Notes: a model not told the origin generated them from the letters alone. DNA of 40,559 nt from Heteroscillospira sp050943935 (GCA_050943935.1 JBMNQC010000015.1:1-40559); one strand, 5' to 3'. Shown: positions 7,254 to 15,916, counted from the first letter of the stretch. Program-made: numbers and translations.

Positions 7254-8450
7254 TTATCTTCTTTTTAAAATCTCATCCAGCAGGGCGTGGGCGGCCTCGT
7301 CCTTGCTCATGAGGGGCAGGGCGGTCTCGGTATCGGGGGTGATAAGGGTGAGCACGTTGGTCTCCACTCCGAAGCCCGCGCCGGCGTCCCGGAGGTTGTT
7401 GGCGGCTATCATGTCCAGATTCTTCTTTTTCAGCTTTTTCCTTGAGTTTTCCAGCATATCCCGGGTCTCCATGGAGAAGCCGCAGAGGAACTGTCCGGGC
7501 TTTTTGTGTCCGCCCAGCCAGGCCAGAATGTCCTGAGTGCGTTCCAGACGAAGGCACAGGTCATCGTCCGTGCCGGATTTTTTTATCTTGTCCCCTGCCA
7601 CAACTGCGGGGCGGTAATCCGCCACGGCTGCGGCTTTGATGATGATATCCTGCTCACCGCCGCGGCCGGTGACGGCCTCGAACATATCCTGAGCCGTGGT
7701 GACGGGCACAAACTCGCAGAAGGCGGGGCGCGTAAGCTCCGTGGGGCCGGACACCAGAGTTACCCGGGCGCCGCGCATGGCCGCGGCCCGTGCTATGGCG
7801 TAGCCCATTTTTCCGCTGGAGTGGTTGGTCATAAAGCGCACGGGGTCAAGGGCCTCCCGGGTGGGACCGGCGGTGACCAGCACGCGCAGGCCCTCCATGT
7901 CCTTCTCATGGCCCAGCTCATGGACGACATATTCCAGCAGCTCCTCCGGCTCGGGCATCTTGCCCGCGCCAACGGCACCGCAGAGCAGCCTTCCGCTGGC
8001 GGGGAAGATGATATTCCAGCCGTATTTACTGAGAGCGGCCAGATTGTCCTGAGTTACGGGATTTTCGTACATTCCGGTGTTCATGGCGGGGGCGGCGTAT
8101 TTGGGGCAGCGGCAGGCCAGCACGGTGGTGCTGAGCATATCGTCCGCCAGACCGTGGGCCAGCTTGGCCAGAATATTGGCTGTCGCCGGGGCTATGAGCA
8201 CCATGTCCGCCTGCTCGGCAAGAGCTATGTGCTCCACCTTGTAGCTGTGATTGCGGTCAAAGGTGTCCACGGCGGTGCGGTTGCCGGTGAACTGCTCAAA
8301 CAGCAGGGGGGAGATGAACCGGGTGGCGTTCTCGGTCATAACCACCTGCACGTTGCAGCGGAGCTTTGTGAGCGCCGATACCAGCGCCACGCTTTTGTAG
8401 CAGGCTATGCCGCCGGTCACTCCCAGCAGCAGGGTTTTGCCTTTAAGCAT
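7254..8450 (-). CDS. coaBC: Phosphopantothenoylcysteine decarboxylase / phosphopantothenate–cysteine ligase
   Basis: Bifunctional coenzyme A synthesis enzyme, 398 residues, the normal length. The N-terminal CoaC flavoprotein domain (about 1–185) has GVTGGIACYKS, the active-site His in VEHIALA, APATANILAKLAHGLADD, the substrate motif PAMNTGMYENPVTQ and the clamp Cys in RLLCGAVGAGKMPEP. The C-terminal CoaB domain starts at VLVTAGPTREALDPVRF and has NHSSGKMGYAIA. It is last in a minus-strand run after rsmI (9-bp gap) and ends at a hairpin terminator. Confidence 0.95.
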   Translation of the reverse strand: MLKGKTLLLGVTGGIACYKSVALVSALTKLRCNVQVVMTENATRFISPLLFEQFTGNRTAVDTFDRNHSYKVEHIALAEQADMVLIAPATANILAKLAHGLADDMLSTTVLACRCPKYAAPAMNTGMYENPVTQDNLAALSKYGWNIIFPASGRLLCGAVGAGKMPEPEELLEYVVHELGHEKDMEGLRVLVTAGPTREALDPVRFMTNHSSGKMGYAIARAAAMRGARVTLVSGPTELTRPAFCEFVPVTTAQDMFEAVTGRGGEQDIIIKAAAVADYRPAVVAGDKIKKSGTDDDLCLRLERTQDILAWLGGHKKPGQFLCGFSMETRDMLENSRKKLKKKNLDMIAANNLRDAGAGFGVETNVLTLITPDTETALPLMSKDEAAHALLDEILKRR

Positions 8451-8459
8451 AGGGTTTCC

Positions 8460-9290
8460 TCACTTTCCGAGCGCCAGCTCATACAGTTCGTTTTTGCCGA
8501 AGCCGCTGTCGGCCGCGGCCTTCTTGCAGGCGACTTTGAGGCTGTCTCCCGCCCCGCGGTACCGGCTGACCAGCTCCAGAGCCTGCTCTATGGTCATGGC
8601 GGCCTCCTCTTCCTCGGGGGCGCCCGCCAGCACCAGTACGAATTCGCCCTTGGGGGGCTGGGCGGTAAAATGCTCTACAGCGCCTGACAGGGTGGTGCGC
8701 AGGGTCTCCTCGTGGAGCTTGGTTATCTCCCGGCATAGGGATATCTGCCTGTCGCCGCCGAAGTATTCGGCCATGTCCTCCAGAGTGCGCAGAAGCTTGT
8801 GGGGCGCCTCGTAGAACACCATGGTGCGCTTTTCGCTCCTCAGGGAGTCCAGATGCTCAAAGCGGCTGCGCTTGGCGGTGGAGAGAAAGCCCTCGAAGCA
8901 GAAGCGTTGGGTGCTCAGGGCGCTGAGCGCCAGAGCGGACACCACGGCGCTGGGGCCGGGCACAACCACTATCTCCACACCGGACTGGGCGCACAGCCGG
9001 ACAAGATCCTCGCCCGGGTCGCTTATGGCGGGCATGCCCGCGTCGGTCACCAGCGCGCAGCTCTCGCCTGCCAGCAGCCGGGAAAGGATGCGTTCGCCGC
9101 TCTGAGCGCGGTTGTGCTCATAATAGCTCACCAGAGGCTTTTTTATTCCAAAATGGTTCAGCAGCTTCATGGATACCCGGGTGTCCTCGGCGGCGATGAA
9201 GTCCGCCTCCTCAAGAACACGCTGGGCCCGGGGAGAGAAATCCCCCAGATTTCCTATGGGTGTGCCCACCAGATACAAAATTCCGCTCAT
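8460..9290 (-). CDS. rsmI: 16S rRNA (cytidine-1402-2'-O)-methyltransferase
   Basis: 276-residue tetrapyrrole-methylase-fold enzyme that 2'-O-methylates C1402 in the ribosomal P site. N-terminal VGTPIGNLGDFSPRA, then AAEDTR near 34, the SAM loop LVTDAGMPAISDPG near 90 and VPGPSAVVSALALSA near 115 are classical RsmI motifs. ATG 9290 overlaps the stop of the upstream methyltransferase (ATGA), which indicates translational coupling. Pairing with a YabB/TrmN6-type gene is usual in Bacillota. Confidence 0.95.
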   Translation of the reverse strand: MSGILYLVGTPIGNLGDFSPRAQRVLEEADFIAAEDTRVSMKLLNHFGIKKPLVSYYEHNRAQSGERILSRLLAGESCALVTDAGMPAISDPGEDLVRLCAQSGVEIVVVPGPSAVVSALALSALSTQRFCFEGFLSTAKRSRFEHLDSLRSEKRTMVFYEAPHKLLRTLEDMAEYFGGDRQISLCREITKLHEETLRTTLSGAVEHFTAQPPKGEFVLVLAGAPEEEEAAMTIEQALELVSRYRGAGDSLKVACKKAAADSGFGKNELYELALGK

Positions 9291-10009
9291 ATTTTGCTCT
9301 CCCTGTGATACAATTGCCGTATTTCGGCGCTGTCGCCGCCGCTCAGCTCCGTAAGCACCAGCGGAGCATCCACGGCAAGACCCGGCTTCGCGCCGCGCCT
9401 GAATTCGATAAGCGCCAGATTCGGCGCCGCATCGTATTTATATTGTACCATACGCAGGCGCTTGGGCTCAAGCCCCGCGGCGGAGGCTGTGCAGAATATT
9501 TCCGAAAGCCGCTCCGGACGGTGCACCATGCAGAAGGCGCCTCCCCAGCGGCAGAGCCAGGCCGCCGCCCGGCACAGGTCGGCCAGAGTGCAGCAGATCT
9601 CCTCCCGGGCTATGCGCCGGGCCTCGTCCGGGGCGGAGAAGCCGCCGGACACGGGGAAATAGGGGGGATTGGACACCACAAGGTCGTATTCCCCGGCGGT
9701 GAGCAGGCTGCGGTATTCGCGCAGGTCGCCTGTGATGACCCGGGCGTTTTCGCAGCCGTTCAGCTCCAGATTCTTACGGCAGACCTCCGCCGCCTGGGGC
9801 TGTATCTCTATCCCCGTCAGCCGGGAACGGCTGCAGCGCAGAGCCAGCAGCACGCTGAGCACGCCGCCTCCGCAGCCCAGATCTATGATGCTCCGGGGAT
9901 TTGAGTCCTTTATAAAACCGGAGAGCAGCACGGAGTCGGTGCCCAGCCGGAAGCAATCGGCGCTTTTCAGCAGCTTTGGGCCTCCCGGCCACAGCTCGTC
10001 AAAATTCAT
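9287..10009 (-). CDS. tRNA1(Val) (adenine-37-N6)-methyltransferase family
   Basis: 240-residue class I SAM methyltransferase. The SAM loop IDLGCGGGVLSVLLA is near residue 45 and the N6-adenine motif SNPPYF near 115; the family resembles TrmN6/YabB. The ATG at 10009 is preferred because the in-frame ATG 15 bases upstream is itself followed by AAGGAG, which serves as ribosome site. It couples to rsmI by a 4-bp overlap. Only about 20 bp separate it from the ferredoxin terminator, so read-through from the ferredoxin promoter probably feeds this operon. The exact tRNA substrate is inferred. Confidence 0.85.
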   Translation of the reverse strand: MNFDELWPGGPKLLKSADCFRLGTDSVLLSGFIKDSNPRSIIDLGCGGGVLSVLLALRCSRSRLTGIEIQPQAAEVCRKNLELNGCENARVITGDLREYRSLLTAGEYDLVVSNPPYFPVSGGFSAPDEARRIAREEICCTLADLCRAAAWLCRWGGAFCMVHRPERLSEIFCTASAAGLEPKRLRMVQYKYDAAPNLALIEFRRGAKPGLAVDAPLVLTELSGGDSAEIRQLYHRESKI

Positions 10010-10030
10010 AAAAGTCTCCTTCATATTAAA

Positions 10031-10060
10031 AACGGGCGGTATGAAACCATACCGCCCGTT
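10031..10060 (-). terminator. Terminator after ferredoxin
   Basis: A perfect 13-bp stem (10031–10043 with 10048–10060) and a 4-nt loop; on the minus strand it runs into TTTTTAATA. With no promoter space behind it, it may act as a partial terminator before trmN6–rsmI–coaBC. Confidence 0.85.
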
Positions 10061-10078
10061 GGCAAGTCAGTGTCGCAA

Positions 10079-10249
10079 TTACTCCTCGACAATAGCCTCG
10101 GTGGGGCACTGCTCGGCGCAAGCGCCGCAGGAGACGCAGACGTCTGCATCAATGACATAGATGCCGTCACCCTCGGAAATAGCCTCGGTGGGGCACTGAG
10201 CGGCGCAGGAACCGCAAGCGACGCAAGCATCAGTAATCTTGTAAGCCAT
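10079..10249 (-). CDS. 2[4Fe-4S] ferredoxin
   Basis: 56-residue clostridial-type electron carrier with two cluster motifs, CVACGSCAAQCP and CVSCGACAEQCP, each CxxCxxCxxxCP, in two pseudo-symmetric halves. Cytoplasmic, low potential. The start ATG follows GGAGG at 10260–10264. A candidate promoter lies upstream and a strong hairpin terminator downstream, so it is mostly a monocistronic unit. Which oxidoreductase it serves cannot be told from the neighbourhood. Confidence 0.95.
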   Translation of the reverse strand: MAYKITDACVACGSCAAQCPTEAISEGDGIYVIDADVCVSCGACAEQCPTEAIVEE

Positions 10250-10313
10250 GTGAACTAACCTCCATTCTGTTTTGAACGGCGGACAGGCCGCCAATCTAAT
10301 AAAGTACGAATCC

Positions 10314-10341
10314 ATATTACCACAAAAAATTAAAAAAGCAA
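10314..10341 (-). promoter_or_regulatory. Candidate ferredoxin promoter
   Basis: Read on the minus strand: TTGCTT (10341–10336), a 16-bp AT-rich spacer and TAATAT (10319–10314). Plausible position and strength; not unique in this AT-rich stretch. Confidence 0.5.
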
Positions 10342-10470
10342 CTACAATTTTTGCACCTTCCGGCTTTTTCAGGAAAAGCGTTATTTTCAATAGTCAAATT
10401 TGAGAAAAAACGTGTGAGCGTGAGAAAAACAGAGCATTTTAAAGCTTGGTGTGAAATGCAGATTGATAAT

Positions 10471-10550
10471 AGTCAGGAATGGTCAAAAATAAGCGTTGCA
10501 AAACTGACCAATACTGACTATTATATAGACAAAGGTCAAGAATAGTCAGA
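10471..10550 (+). promoter_or_regulatory. CtsR-controlled promoter with three operators
   Basis: The promoter is TTGCAA (10496–10501), 17 bp, TATTAT (10519–10524). Three CtsR-type boxes, each two heptads of GGTCAAA type separated by 3 bp, are at 10471–10487, 10503–10519 (reverse orientation, inside the promoter spacer) and 10534–10550. This predicts autoregulated, heat- and stress-induced transcription of ctsR–mcsA–clpC. Confidence 0.9.
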
Positions 10551-10563
10551 AAGGGGTAAGGAC

Positions 10564-11013
10564 ATGGCGACCAGCGATTTGATAGCCAGATTTATAATGG
10601 AGGAGCTTGACAGCCAGGGCTTTGCGGAGCTGCAGCGCGCGAGCCTGGCGGAGCGTTTCTCCTGCGTGCCCAGCCAGATAAACTATGTGCTGTCCACCCG
10701 GTTTTCCCCTGAGCGGGGCTTTGTGGTGGAATCCAGGCGGGGCGGCGGAGGTTATATCCGCATACGCCGGGTACAGCTTACACCGGGGCAGCTGGTGATG
10801 CATATCGTGAACTCGGTGGGCGACAGCCTGGATACGGCCACGGCCGAGGCGTTCGTATCAAACGCCCTGTCTATGGATGTGCTGGACCGGCAGAGCGCCA
10901 GACTTATCCTGGCCTCCGTTAGCGACGCCGCCCTGCGGCCCGTGCCAAGACAGTATCGGGACGCTGTGAGAGCGTCTATCTTCAAGCAGATGCTCATAAC
11001 AACTATTTCTTAA
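10564..11013 (+). CDS. ctsR: Transcriptional repressor CtsR
   Basis: 149-residue class III heat-shock repressor. The N-terminal winged helix-turn-helix (residues ~5–60: RASLAERFSCVPSQINYVL) is followed by the conserved wing FSPERGFVVESRRGGGGYIRI, whose glycine-rich loop is the thermosensor in known CtsR proteins. The C-terminal dimerisation domain is complete. It is the first gene of the operon, has three CtsR boxes in its own promoter, and lies 19 bp ahead of mcsA. Confidence 0.95.
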   Translation: MATSDLIARFIMEELDSQGFAELQRASLAERFSCVPSQINYVLSTRFSPERGFVVESRRGGGGYIRIRRVQLTPGQLVMHIVNSVGDSLDTATAEAFVSNALSMDVLDRQSARLILASVSDAALRPVPRQYRDAVRASIFKQMLITTIS

Positions 11014-11032
11014 AAGAAAGGATGTTAATATT

Positions 11033-11449
11033 ATGAAATGTGAAAAATGCAATGAGAGAGAAGCCAACTTCTTCTATACTTCCAATATAAACGGCAATGT
11101 GACAAAGAGAAGCCTGTGCAGCCAGTGCGCGGCGGAGGAGGGACTTGCAGACAGAGGCGGGGATATGTTCCGCGATTTCTTCCGCAGCCCCTTTGAGATG
11201 CTCAATAGCTTCTGGGACGACGGCTTCTTCGCTCCCGCCTCCATGCTGGGCACGCTTACCCGCCCCGTGATAGGGGACGCGTCTCCCGTGAACACCGGAA
11301 ACATTCCGGCGGACGCCGGAGAGGACATGAAGAAAAAGCGCCGTCTGGTGCAGCTCAAGGCCCAGCTCCGGAACGCCGTGGAGTCCGAGAACTTTGAAAA
11401 GGCCATAGAGCTTAGGGATGAGATTCGCAAAATGGAGAAAAGCGCGTAA
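11033..11449 (+). CDS. mcsA: UVR-motif zinc protein McsA
   Basis: 138 residues. The N-terminal zinc module has CEKC and CSQC pairs (residues ~3–6 and ~27–30), and the C-terminal UVR motif is LKAQLRNAVESENFEKAIEL. In Bacillus, McsA activates the arginine kinase McsB and modulates CtsR. Here only the N-terminal zinc pair set is obvious and the linker is short, so it is a little smaller than Bacillus McsA. No mcsB follows; a repeat and then clpC come next. Confidence 0.88.
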   Translation: MKCEKCNEREANFFYTSNINGNVTKRSLCSQCAAEEGLADRGGDMFRDFFRSPFEMLNSFWDDGFFAPASMLGTLTRPVIGDASPVNTGNIPADAGEDMKKKRRLVQLKAQLRNAVESENFEKAIELRDEIRKMEKSA

Positions 11450-11473
11450 GGGCCTAAATTCCACCTCCCCTAA

Positions 11474-11913
11474 CAGGGGAGGAAAAGTTTGGCGCAGTCT
11501 TCGGACTGCGAAGTGCGACCCCATTTCTTTCAGAAAGAAACGGTGTCGCCCGCCAAAGAAACTTACCGGTTCGCCAAGGGCCGTAAGGTGAGCTGGCGCT
11601 CACCTTACTCAAATGGCGAAGTGTGAGTACCGACTAAATCGCGCCTGAGTCGATGGAACTGGGCAGCGGAGTTCAGCGTGAAGCTCACCTGTTGGCATTG
11701 TACCCAGACGCAGGCCAGGGCTTGCAACTACCGCCGCACGAGCGCGCTGTGCGCGTCGGCGAGGCGCAAAAGAGTATTCGATTTAGGCAAGTTCTTTGGG
11801 AAGCCTGAAACCCGTTTCTTTAAAGAAATGGGTTTCAGAACACGACCCCCGCCCACCGCAGGCTGCGCCCCGTTATCCCGTTCCATGTTGTCAGGGGAGG
11901 AAAAGTTTAGCGC
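11474..11913. repeat. 22-bp direct repeats flanking repeat copy B
   Basis: CAGGGGAGGAAAAGTTT plus GCGC-type ends occur at 11474–11495 and 11892–11913 with 21 of 22 bases identical. They directly bracket the structured repeat between mcsA and clpC. Too long for a normal target-site duplication, so they may reflect recombination between earlier repeats. Confidence 0.65.
11492..11885 (-). repeat. ~350-bp structured repeat, copy B (inverted)
   Basis: The reverse complement matches copy A over almost its full length, including both long TTTCTT/AAGAAA palindromes (about 11531–11545 and 11813–11833). It also shares with copy C an extra left-end segment (about 11835–11885) absent from A. It occupies most of the mcsA–clpC gap. 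The open frame across it (KLTCWHCTQTQ) is homologous to one across copy C but has no ribosome site. Confidence 0.8.
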
Positions 11914-11993
11914 GGTCAAAGCTTTAAATAATCCTAATTATAGTTTATTTTCCCGCACAAATGCGGATATTTGATACAAAGGAGTGATTTACC

Positions 11994-14453
11994 ATGCGTA
12001 ATTCCGATAGATTCACCGAAAAGGCAAAGAGAGCGATTACATTGGCGCAGGAGGCGGCCGGCGAGCTGGGCCACAGCTATGTGGGCAGCGAGCATCTGCT
12101 GCTGGGCATCGCCCGTGAGGGCGAGGGCCTGGGCGCCAAGGTGCTGCGCGACAGCGGCATAGACGATAAGCTGGTCATGGAGCTTATAGAGCGCTTCGTG
12201 GGCCGGGGCGTGCCCGGCACTCCCGCCCAGGGGCTGACGCCAAGGGCAAAGCGCGTAATAGAGCTTGCCATGGCGGACGCTGCCCGACTGGGCCACAACT
12301 ATGTGGGCACGGAGCATATGCTCATGGGCATACTGCGCGAGCCGGACAGCAGCGCCGCCCGGCTTATCACCTCTCTGGGCATAGATTTGAACCGCCTGTA
12401 TACCGACCTCATGAGCGTGTTCGGCAACCCCGAGTCCAAGCCCCGGACAAACCAGGGCGCGGCTCAGCGCAGCCGCAGAAGCGGAGCCTCCACCAAGACC
12501 CTGGACCAGTATAGCCGCGACCTCACCGAGATGGCTGAGAAGGGCGCCCTCGACCCTGTTATAGGCAGGGAAAAGGAGATAGCCCGGGTGATACAGATAC
12601 TCTCCCGCCGCACCAAGAACAACCCTGTGCTCATAGGCGAGCCGGGCGTGGGCAAAACCGCCGTGGCCGAGGGCCTGGCTCAGAAGGTGGCCTCCGGCGA
12701 TGTGCCCGAGGACCTGAGAAGTAAGCGCATTGTGTCCCTGGACCTCACGGGAATGCTGGCTGGCACCAAGTACAGGGGCGATTTTGAGGAGCGCATCAAG
12801 GCCGTGCTGGAGGAGGTCCAGAAGGCCGGCGACGTCATACTCTTCATAGACGAGCTTCATACTATTATAGGCGCGGGCGCCGCCGAGGGCGCAATAGACG
12901 CCGCCAATATCATAAAGCCCGCCCTGGGCAGGGGCGAGATCCAGATCATCGGCGCCACTACCCTGAACGAGTACCGCAAGTATATCGAAAAGGACGCCGC
13001 TCTGGAGCGCCGGTTCCAGCCCGTCACCGTGGATGAGCCTACGGTGGAGCAGAGTATAGCCATAATCCGTGGACTTAGAGACAAATACGAGGCCCACCAC
13101 AAGCTGAAGATTTCCGACGAGGCCATAGAGGCCGCTGTGAAAATGTCCTCCCGCTATATAAACGACCGCTTCCTGCCCGACAAGGCCATAGATCTGGTGG
13201 ACGAGGCCGCCTCCCGTGTGCGTATGAAGAGCCACACCGTGCCCGACGATCTGCAGACCATCGAAAAGCGAGTGAACGCCATAGTCTCCGAAAAGGAGGC
13301 CGCCATACAGGCTCAGGACTTTGAGCAGGCCGCCACTCTCCGTGACCGTGAGAAGGAGCAGCGCGAGGCTCTGGACAAGGCCCGCAGCGACTGGGAGAAG
13401 CGCCGGGGCGGAGCGCGCGGCGCCGTGAGCGCCGAGGATATAGCCGAGGTTGTCTCCGGCTGGACGGGCGTGCCCGTCACCAGCCTTACCGAGGACGAGA
13501 GCACCCGCCTTATGAAGATGGAGGAAACCCTCCACAAGCGTGTGGTGGGTCAGGACGAGGCCGTTTCCGCTGTGGCGAGAGCCATACGCCGCGGCCGTGT
13601 GGGTCTTAAAGACCCCAAGCGTCCCATAGGCTCCTTCCTGTTCCTGGGTCCCACCGGCGTGGGCAAGACCGAGCTGTGCAAGGCTTTGGCCGAGGCTGTA
13701 TTCGGCGATGAGAACGCCATGATACGCATAGATATGTCCGAGTTCATGGAGAAGCACACCGTGTCCAAGCTCATAGGCTCGCCTCCGGGCTATGTGGGCT
13801 ACGACGAGGGCGGTCAGCTTACCGAAAAGGTGCGCCGCAAGCCCTACAGCGTTATCCTGTTCGATGAGATAGAGAAGGCCCACGAGGATGTGTTCAACAT
13901 CATGCTCCAGATAATGGAGGACGGTCTGCTCACCGACTCTCAGGGACGCCATGTGAACTTCAAGAACACCATTATCGTAATGACCTCCAACGTGGGCGCC
14001 AAAAACATCACCGAGGGCCGGAAGCAGCTGGGCTTCACCCATGAATCCGGCGAAAACGGCGGTGTGAAGGACGTAAACGAGATACGCGAGCTGGTCATGG
14101 GCGACCTGCGCCGTACCTTCCGTCCGGAGTTCCTGAACCGTATTGATGATATTATAGTGTTCCACCAGCTCACTAAGGAGAATATCCGCGCCATTGCCGC
14201 CAATATGCTGGTGACTGTGGAAAAGCGTATTGCCGAGCTGGGCATCACCCTCACCGTCACGGATGAGGCTCTTGATAAACTGGCCGACAAGGGCTTCGAT
14301 CCCGTCTACGGCGCCAGACCCCTGCGCCGGGCCATACAGACCGCCATTGAGGACAGCACTGCCGAGCTGGTGCTCCAGGGCAGCCTGAAGCACGGCGACA
14401 AGGCCGAGGCAAAAATACAGGACGGCGAGATCGTGGTTGCAAAAGCGGAATAA
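11994..14453 (+). CDS. clpC: AAA+ ATPase ClpC
   Basis: 819-residue Hsp100 unfoldase that feeds ClpP. The N-terminal double Clp-N repeat (residues ~1–150) has GHSYVGSEHLLLGI and GHNYVGTEHMLMGI. AAA-1 has Walker A GEPGVGKT near 217 and Walker B VILFIDELH. The coiled middle domain has a UVR-type motif (QAQDFEQAATLRDREK, about 435–455). AAA-2 has GPTGVGKT near 555 and VILFDEIEKAH. Full length for ClpC. RBS AAAGGAG precedes ATG 11994. Transcription probably continues from the ctsR promoter through the inserted repeat; a lone GGTCAAA heptad at 11914–11920 has no partner. Confidence 0.96.
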   Translation: MRNSDRFTEKAKRAITLAQEAAGELGHSYVGSEHLLLGIAREGEGLGAKVLRDSGIDDKLVMELIERFVGRGVPGTPAQGLTPRAKRVIELAMADAARLGHNYVGTEHMLMGILREPDSSAARLITSLGIDLNRLYTDLMSVFGNPESKPRTNQGAAQRSRRSGASTKTLDQYSRDLTEMAEKGALDPVIGREKEIARVIQILSRRTKNNPVLIGEPGVGKTAVAEGLAQKVASGDVPEDLRSKRIVSLDLTGMLAGTKYRGDFEERIKAVLEEVQKAGDVILFIDELHTIIGAGAAEGAIDAANIIKPALGRGEIQIIGATTLNEYRKYIEKDAALERRFQPVTVDEPTVEQSIAIIRGLRDKYEAHHKLKISDEAIEAAVKMSSRYINDRFLPDKAIDLVDEAASRVRMKSHTVPDDLQTIEKRVNAIVSEKEAAIQAQDFEQAATLRDREKEQREALDKARSDWEKRRGGARGAVSAEDIAEVVSGWTGVPVTSLTEDESTRLMKMEETLHKRVVGQDEAVSAVARAIRRGRVGLKDPKRPIGSFLFLGPTGVGKTELCKALAEAVFGDENAMIRIDMSEFMEKHTVSKLIGSPPGYVGYDEGGQLTEKVRRKPYSVILFDEIEKAHEDVFNIMLQIMEDGLLTDSQGRHVNFKNTIIVMTSNVGAKNITEGRKQLGFTHESGENGGVKDVNEIRELVMGDLRRTFRPEFLNRIDDIIVFHQLTKENIRAIAANMLVTVEKRIAELGITLTVTDEALDKLADKGFDPVYGARPLRRAIQTAIEDSTAELVLQGSLKHGDKAEAKIQDGEIVVAKAE

Positions 14454-14458
14454 AAAAG

Positions 14459-14489
14459 AAAGCTCCCGGGGAAAACCGGGAGCTTTTTT
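14459..14489 (+). terminator. Terminator of the ctsR–clpC operon
   Basis: AAAGCTCCCGG pairs with CCGGGAGCTTT around GGAAAA, with a T run at 14485–14489, six bases past the clpC stop. Confidence 0.9.
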
Positions 14490-14556
14490 AGTGAATAGTG
14501 AATAATGAATAGTGAATAATTGTTGTGGCGCTGGCGCGCCGGTTTAAATTCTTTGC
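14489..14556. repeat. AT-rich interspersed repeat, copy 2
   Basis: Tandem AGTGAATAGTGAATAAT-type units followed by a GC palindrome and TTTAAA. Resembles 7107–7162. Noncoding. Confidence 0.55.
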
Positions 14557-14573
14557 CGTGCCATCAATAGAAG

Positions 14574-14596
14574 TGTAGGGGCGCGCATTGCGCGCC
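14574..14596 (+). repeat. REP palindrome (solo)
   Basis: Same 23 bases as the copy inside the RAYT gene at 18673–18695. It lies just left of structured repeat copy C. Confidence 0.8.
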
Positions 14597-14607
14597 TGCG
14601 ATATCCG

Positions 14608-14905
14608 CAGCGGGAGAACGGGGTGCAGTCTGCGGTGGACGGGGGTCGTGTTCTGAAACCCATTTCTTTAAAGAAACGGGTTTCAGGCTTCCCAAAGAAT
14701 CTGCCTAAATCGTATACTCTTTTGGGCCTCGCCGACGCGCACAACGCGCTCGTGCGGCGGTGGATGTGAGCCCCGGCCTGCGTCTGGGTAAAATAGTGCC
14801 GGGTGAGCTTCACGCTGAACTCTATTGCCCAATTCCACCGACTCAGGCGCGATTTAGTCGCACACCGCAGCCCTCAGGCTGCGCCCCGTTCGTCCGTTAA
14901 GCTCA
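14608..14905 (+). repeat. ~350-bp structured repeat, copy C (internally shortened)
   Basis: Matches copies A and B through the left palindrome (about 14656–14685) and the middle. It then lacks the right-hand palindrome and rejoins at the terminal CAGCCCTCAGGCTGCG hairpin (about 14866–14882). The remainder of 14906–15004 shows no gene. Confidence 0.8.
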
Positions 14906-15004
14906 GCCCAACTTTTTTCTTACCCTGTTAGGGTAGGAGGGGAGCTTCGCGGAGCGGATTCCGCGAAAATGCGGAGGGGAAAATGAGAACGCCCGTGTTC
15001 CGAA

Positions 15005-15916
15005 TCAGTACAAATACATCATGAGACATGTGACTATTAAGGTGCTTATTATGCTGGTAACGGATATAACGGTGTTTGCCAGAGCGTAGTTGCCGTCTAT
15101 TTTGGCGGTATAAACTGCGCCGAACAGGGTGGAGGATGAGAAGCTTACAAACAGCAGCGCCATCCTCATGGTCTTGTCAAAGGGCAGCAGGAACCAGCAG
15201 ATGAGAGCCAGAGGCACAGCCATGATATAGCGGTAGCCCACCGCTTTCATAAGCAGCTTCAGCTCGCTCCGTGATATGCGCAGATTCATGCCTATGCCCA
15301 CAGAGAGCATAGCCAGAACGGTGTTTGCGGGGGCGATAAGCCGAGCCGGAGCCATGATGAACTCAGGAAGGCGTATACGAAGCAGACAAAGAGCTGTAGC
15401 GGTGAAATAAATTAAAAAAGGGAAGGAGTGGAGCAGCTGGCTTACTACATACCGCGGTGTTATTTTCCCGCGCTCGCTTAGTACGGCTGAGGCCACTATG
15501 TAGCAGAATACCGATGTTGTGACGCAGTTGCCTATATCAAACAGAGATACGGCAACCACGCCCGCGCTCGGAAGAAGATTCTGGGCGAACACCAGGGAAA
15601 AACCGCCGGTGTTGTAGGCTGATGAGTTGAGTATCAGAAAAGCGCAGTCCTGGCGGCTTTTATTCCGCTGAGTGCATGTGATAAACAGACAGGTAAGAAA
15701 AAAGAATACAATTGCCAGAACAGGGAGCACGGCAAATGAAGCGTCTATTTGAAAACCGTCGAAATTCAGCAGTATGGCGGCGGGCAGGGCCACGTATATT
15801 TGTATGTTAGTTACTGTCCGGAAATCGTCGCGCTTTACCAGTCCGGTCATGCGCAGCAGATTACCTATTATAATTATGGCGAACATGCTCAGTATTCGGG
15901 TCAAAGCTTCGTTCAA
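15005..15916 (-). CDS. AEC (auxin efflux carrier) family transporter
   Basis: 303-residue membrane protein with about ten hydrophobic segments in two halves. The TNIQIYVALPAAIL segment in the first half and the N-terminal IIIIGNLLRMTGLV are typical of AEC permeases, which move small organic acids (malate, malonate) or amino acids. The start is TTG 15916, about 12 bases after AAGGAT; an overlapping ATG 13 bases upstream is out of frame. It stands alone, downstream of the BMP-gene terminator. Substrate unknown. Confidence 0.85.
   Translation of the reverse strand: MNEALTRILSMFAIIIIGNLLRMTGLVKRDDFRTVTNIQIYVALPAAILLNFDGFQIDASFAVLPVLAIVFFFLTCLFITCTQRNKSRQDCAFLILNSSAYNTGGFSLVFAQNLLPSAGVVAVSLFDIGNCVTTSVFCYIVASAVLSERGKITPRYVVSQLLHSFPFLIYFTATALCLLRIRLPEFIMAPARLIAPANTVLAMLSVGIGMNLRISRSELKLLMKAVGYRYIMAVPLALICWFLLPFDKTMRMALLFVSFSSSTLFGAVYTAKIDGNYALANTVISVTSIISTLIVTCLMMYLY

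Noticed and set aside
11887..11944. Separate CtsR-controlled promoter for clpC
   Set aside because: Only one GGTCAAA heptad, no properly spaced partner, and only a poor −35 match to the TATAGT at 11939.
11934..14393. 819-codon open frame antisense to clpC
   Set aside because: A mirror of the strongly biased clpC codons; low-complexity His/Gly/Leu-rich product, no ribosome site, and clpC is certain.
11678..14813. Related frames across repeat copies B and C (KLT...TQTQA...RRTSALCAS)
   Set aside because: They look like a conserved protein, but they follow the repeat, differ in their ends with flanking DNA, lack ribosome sites, and copy A does not keep the frame.
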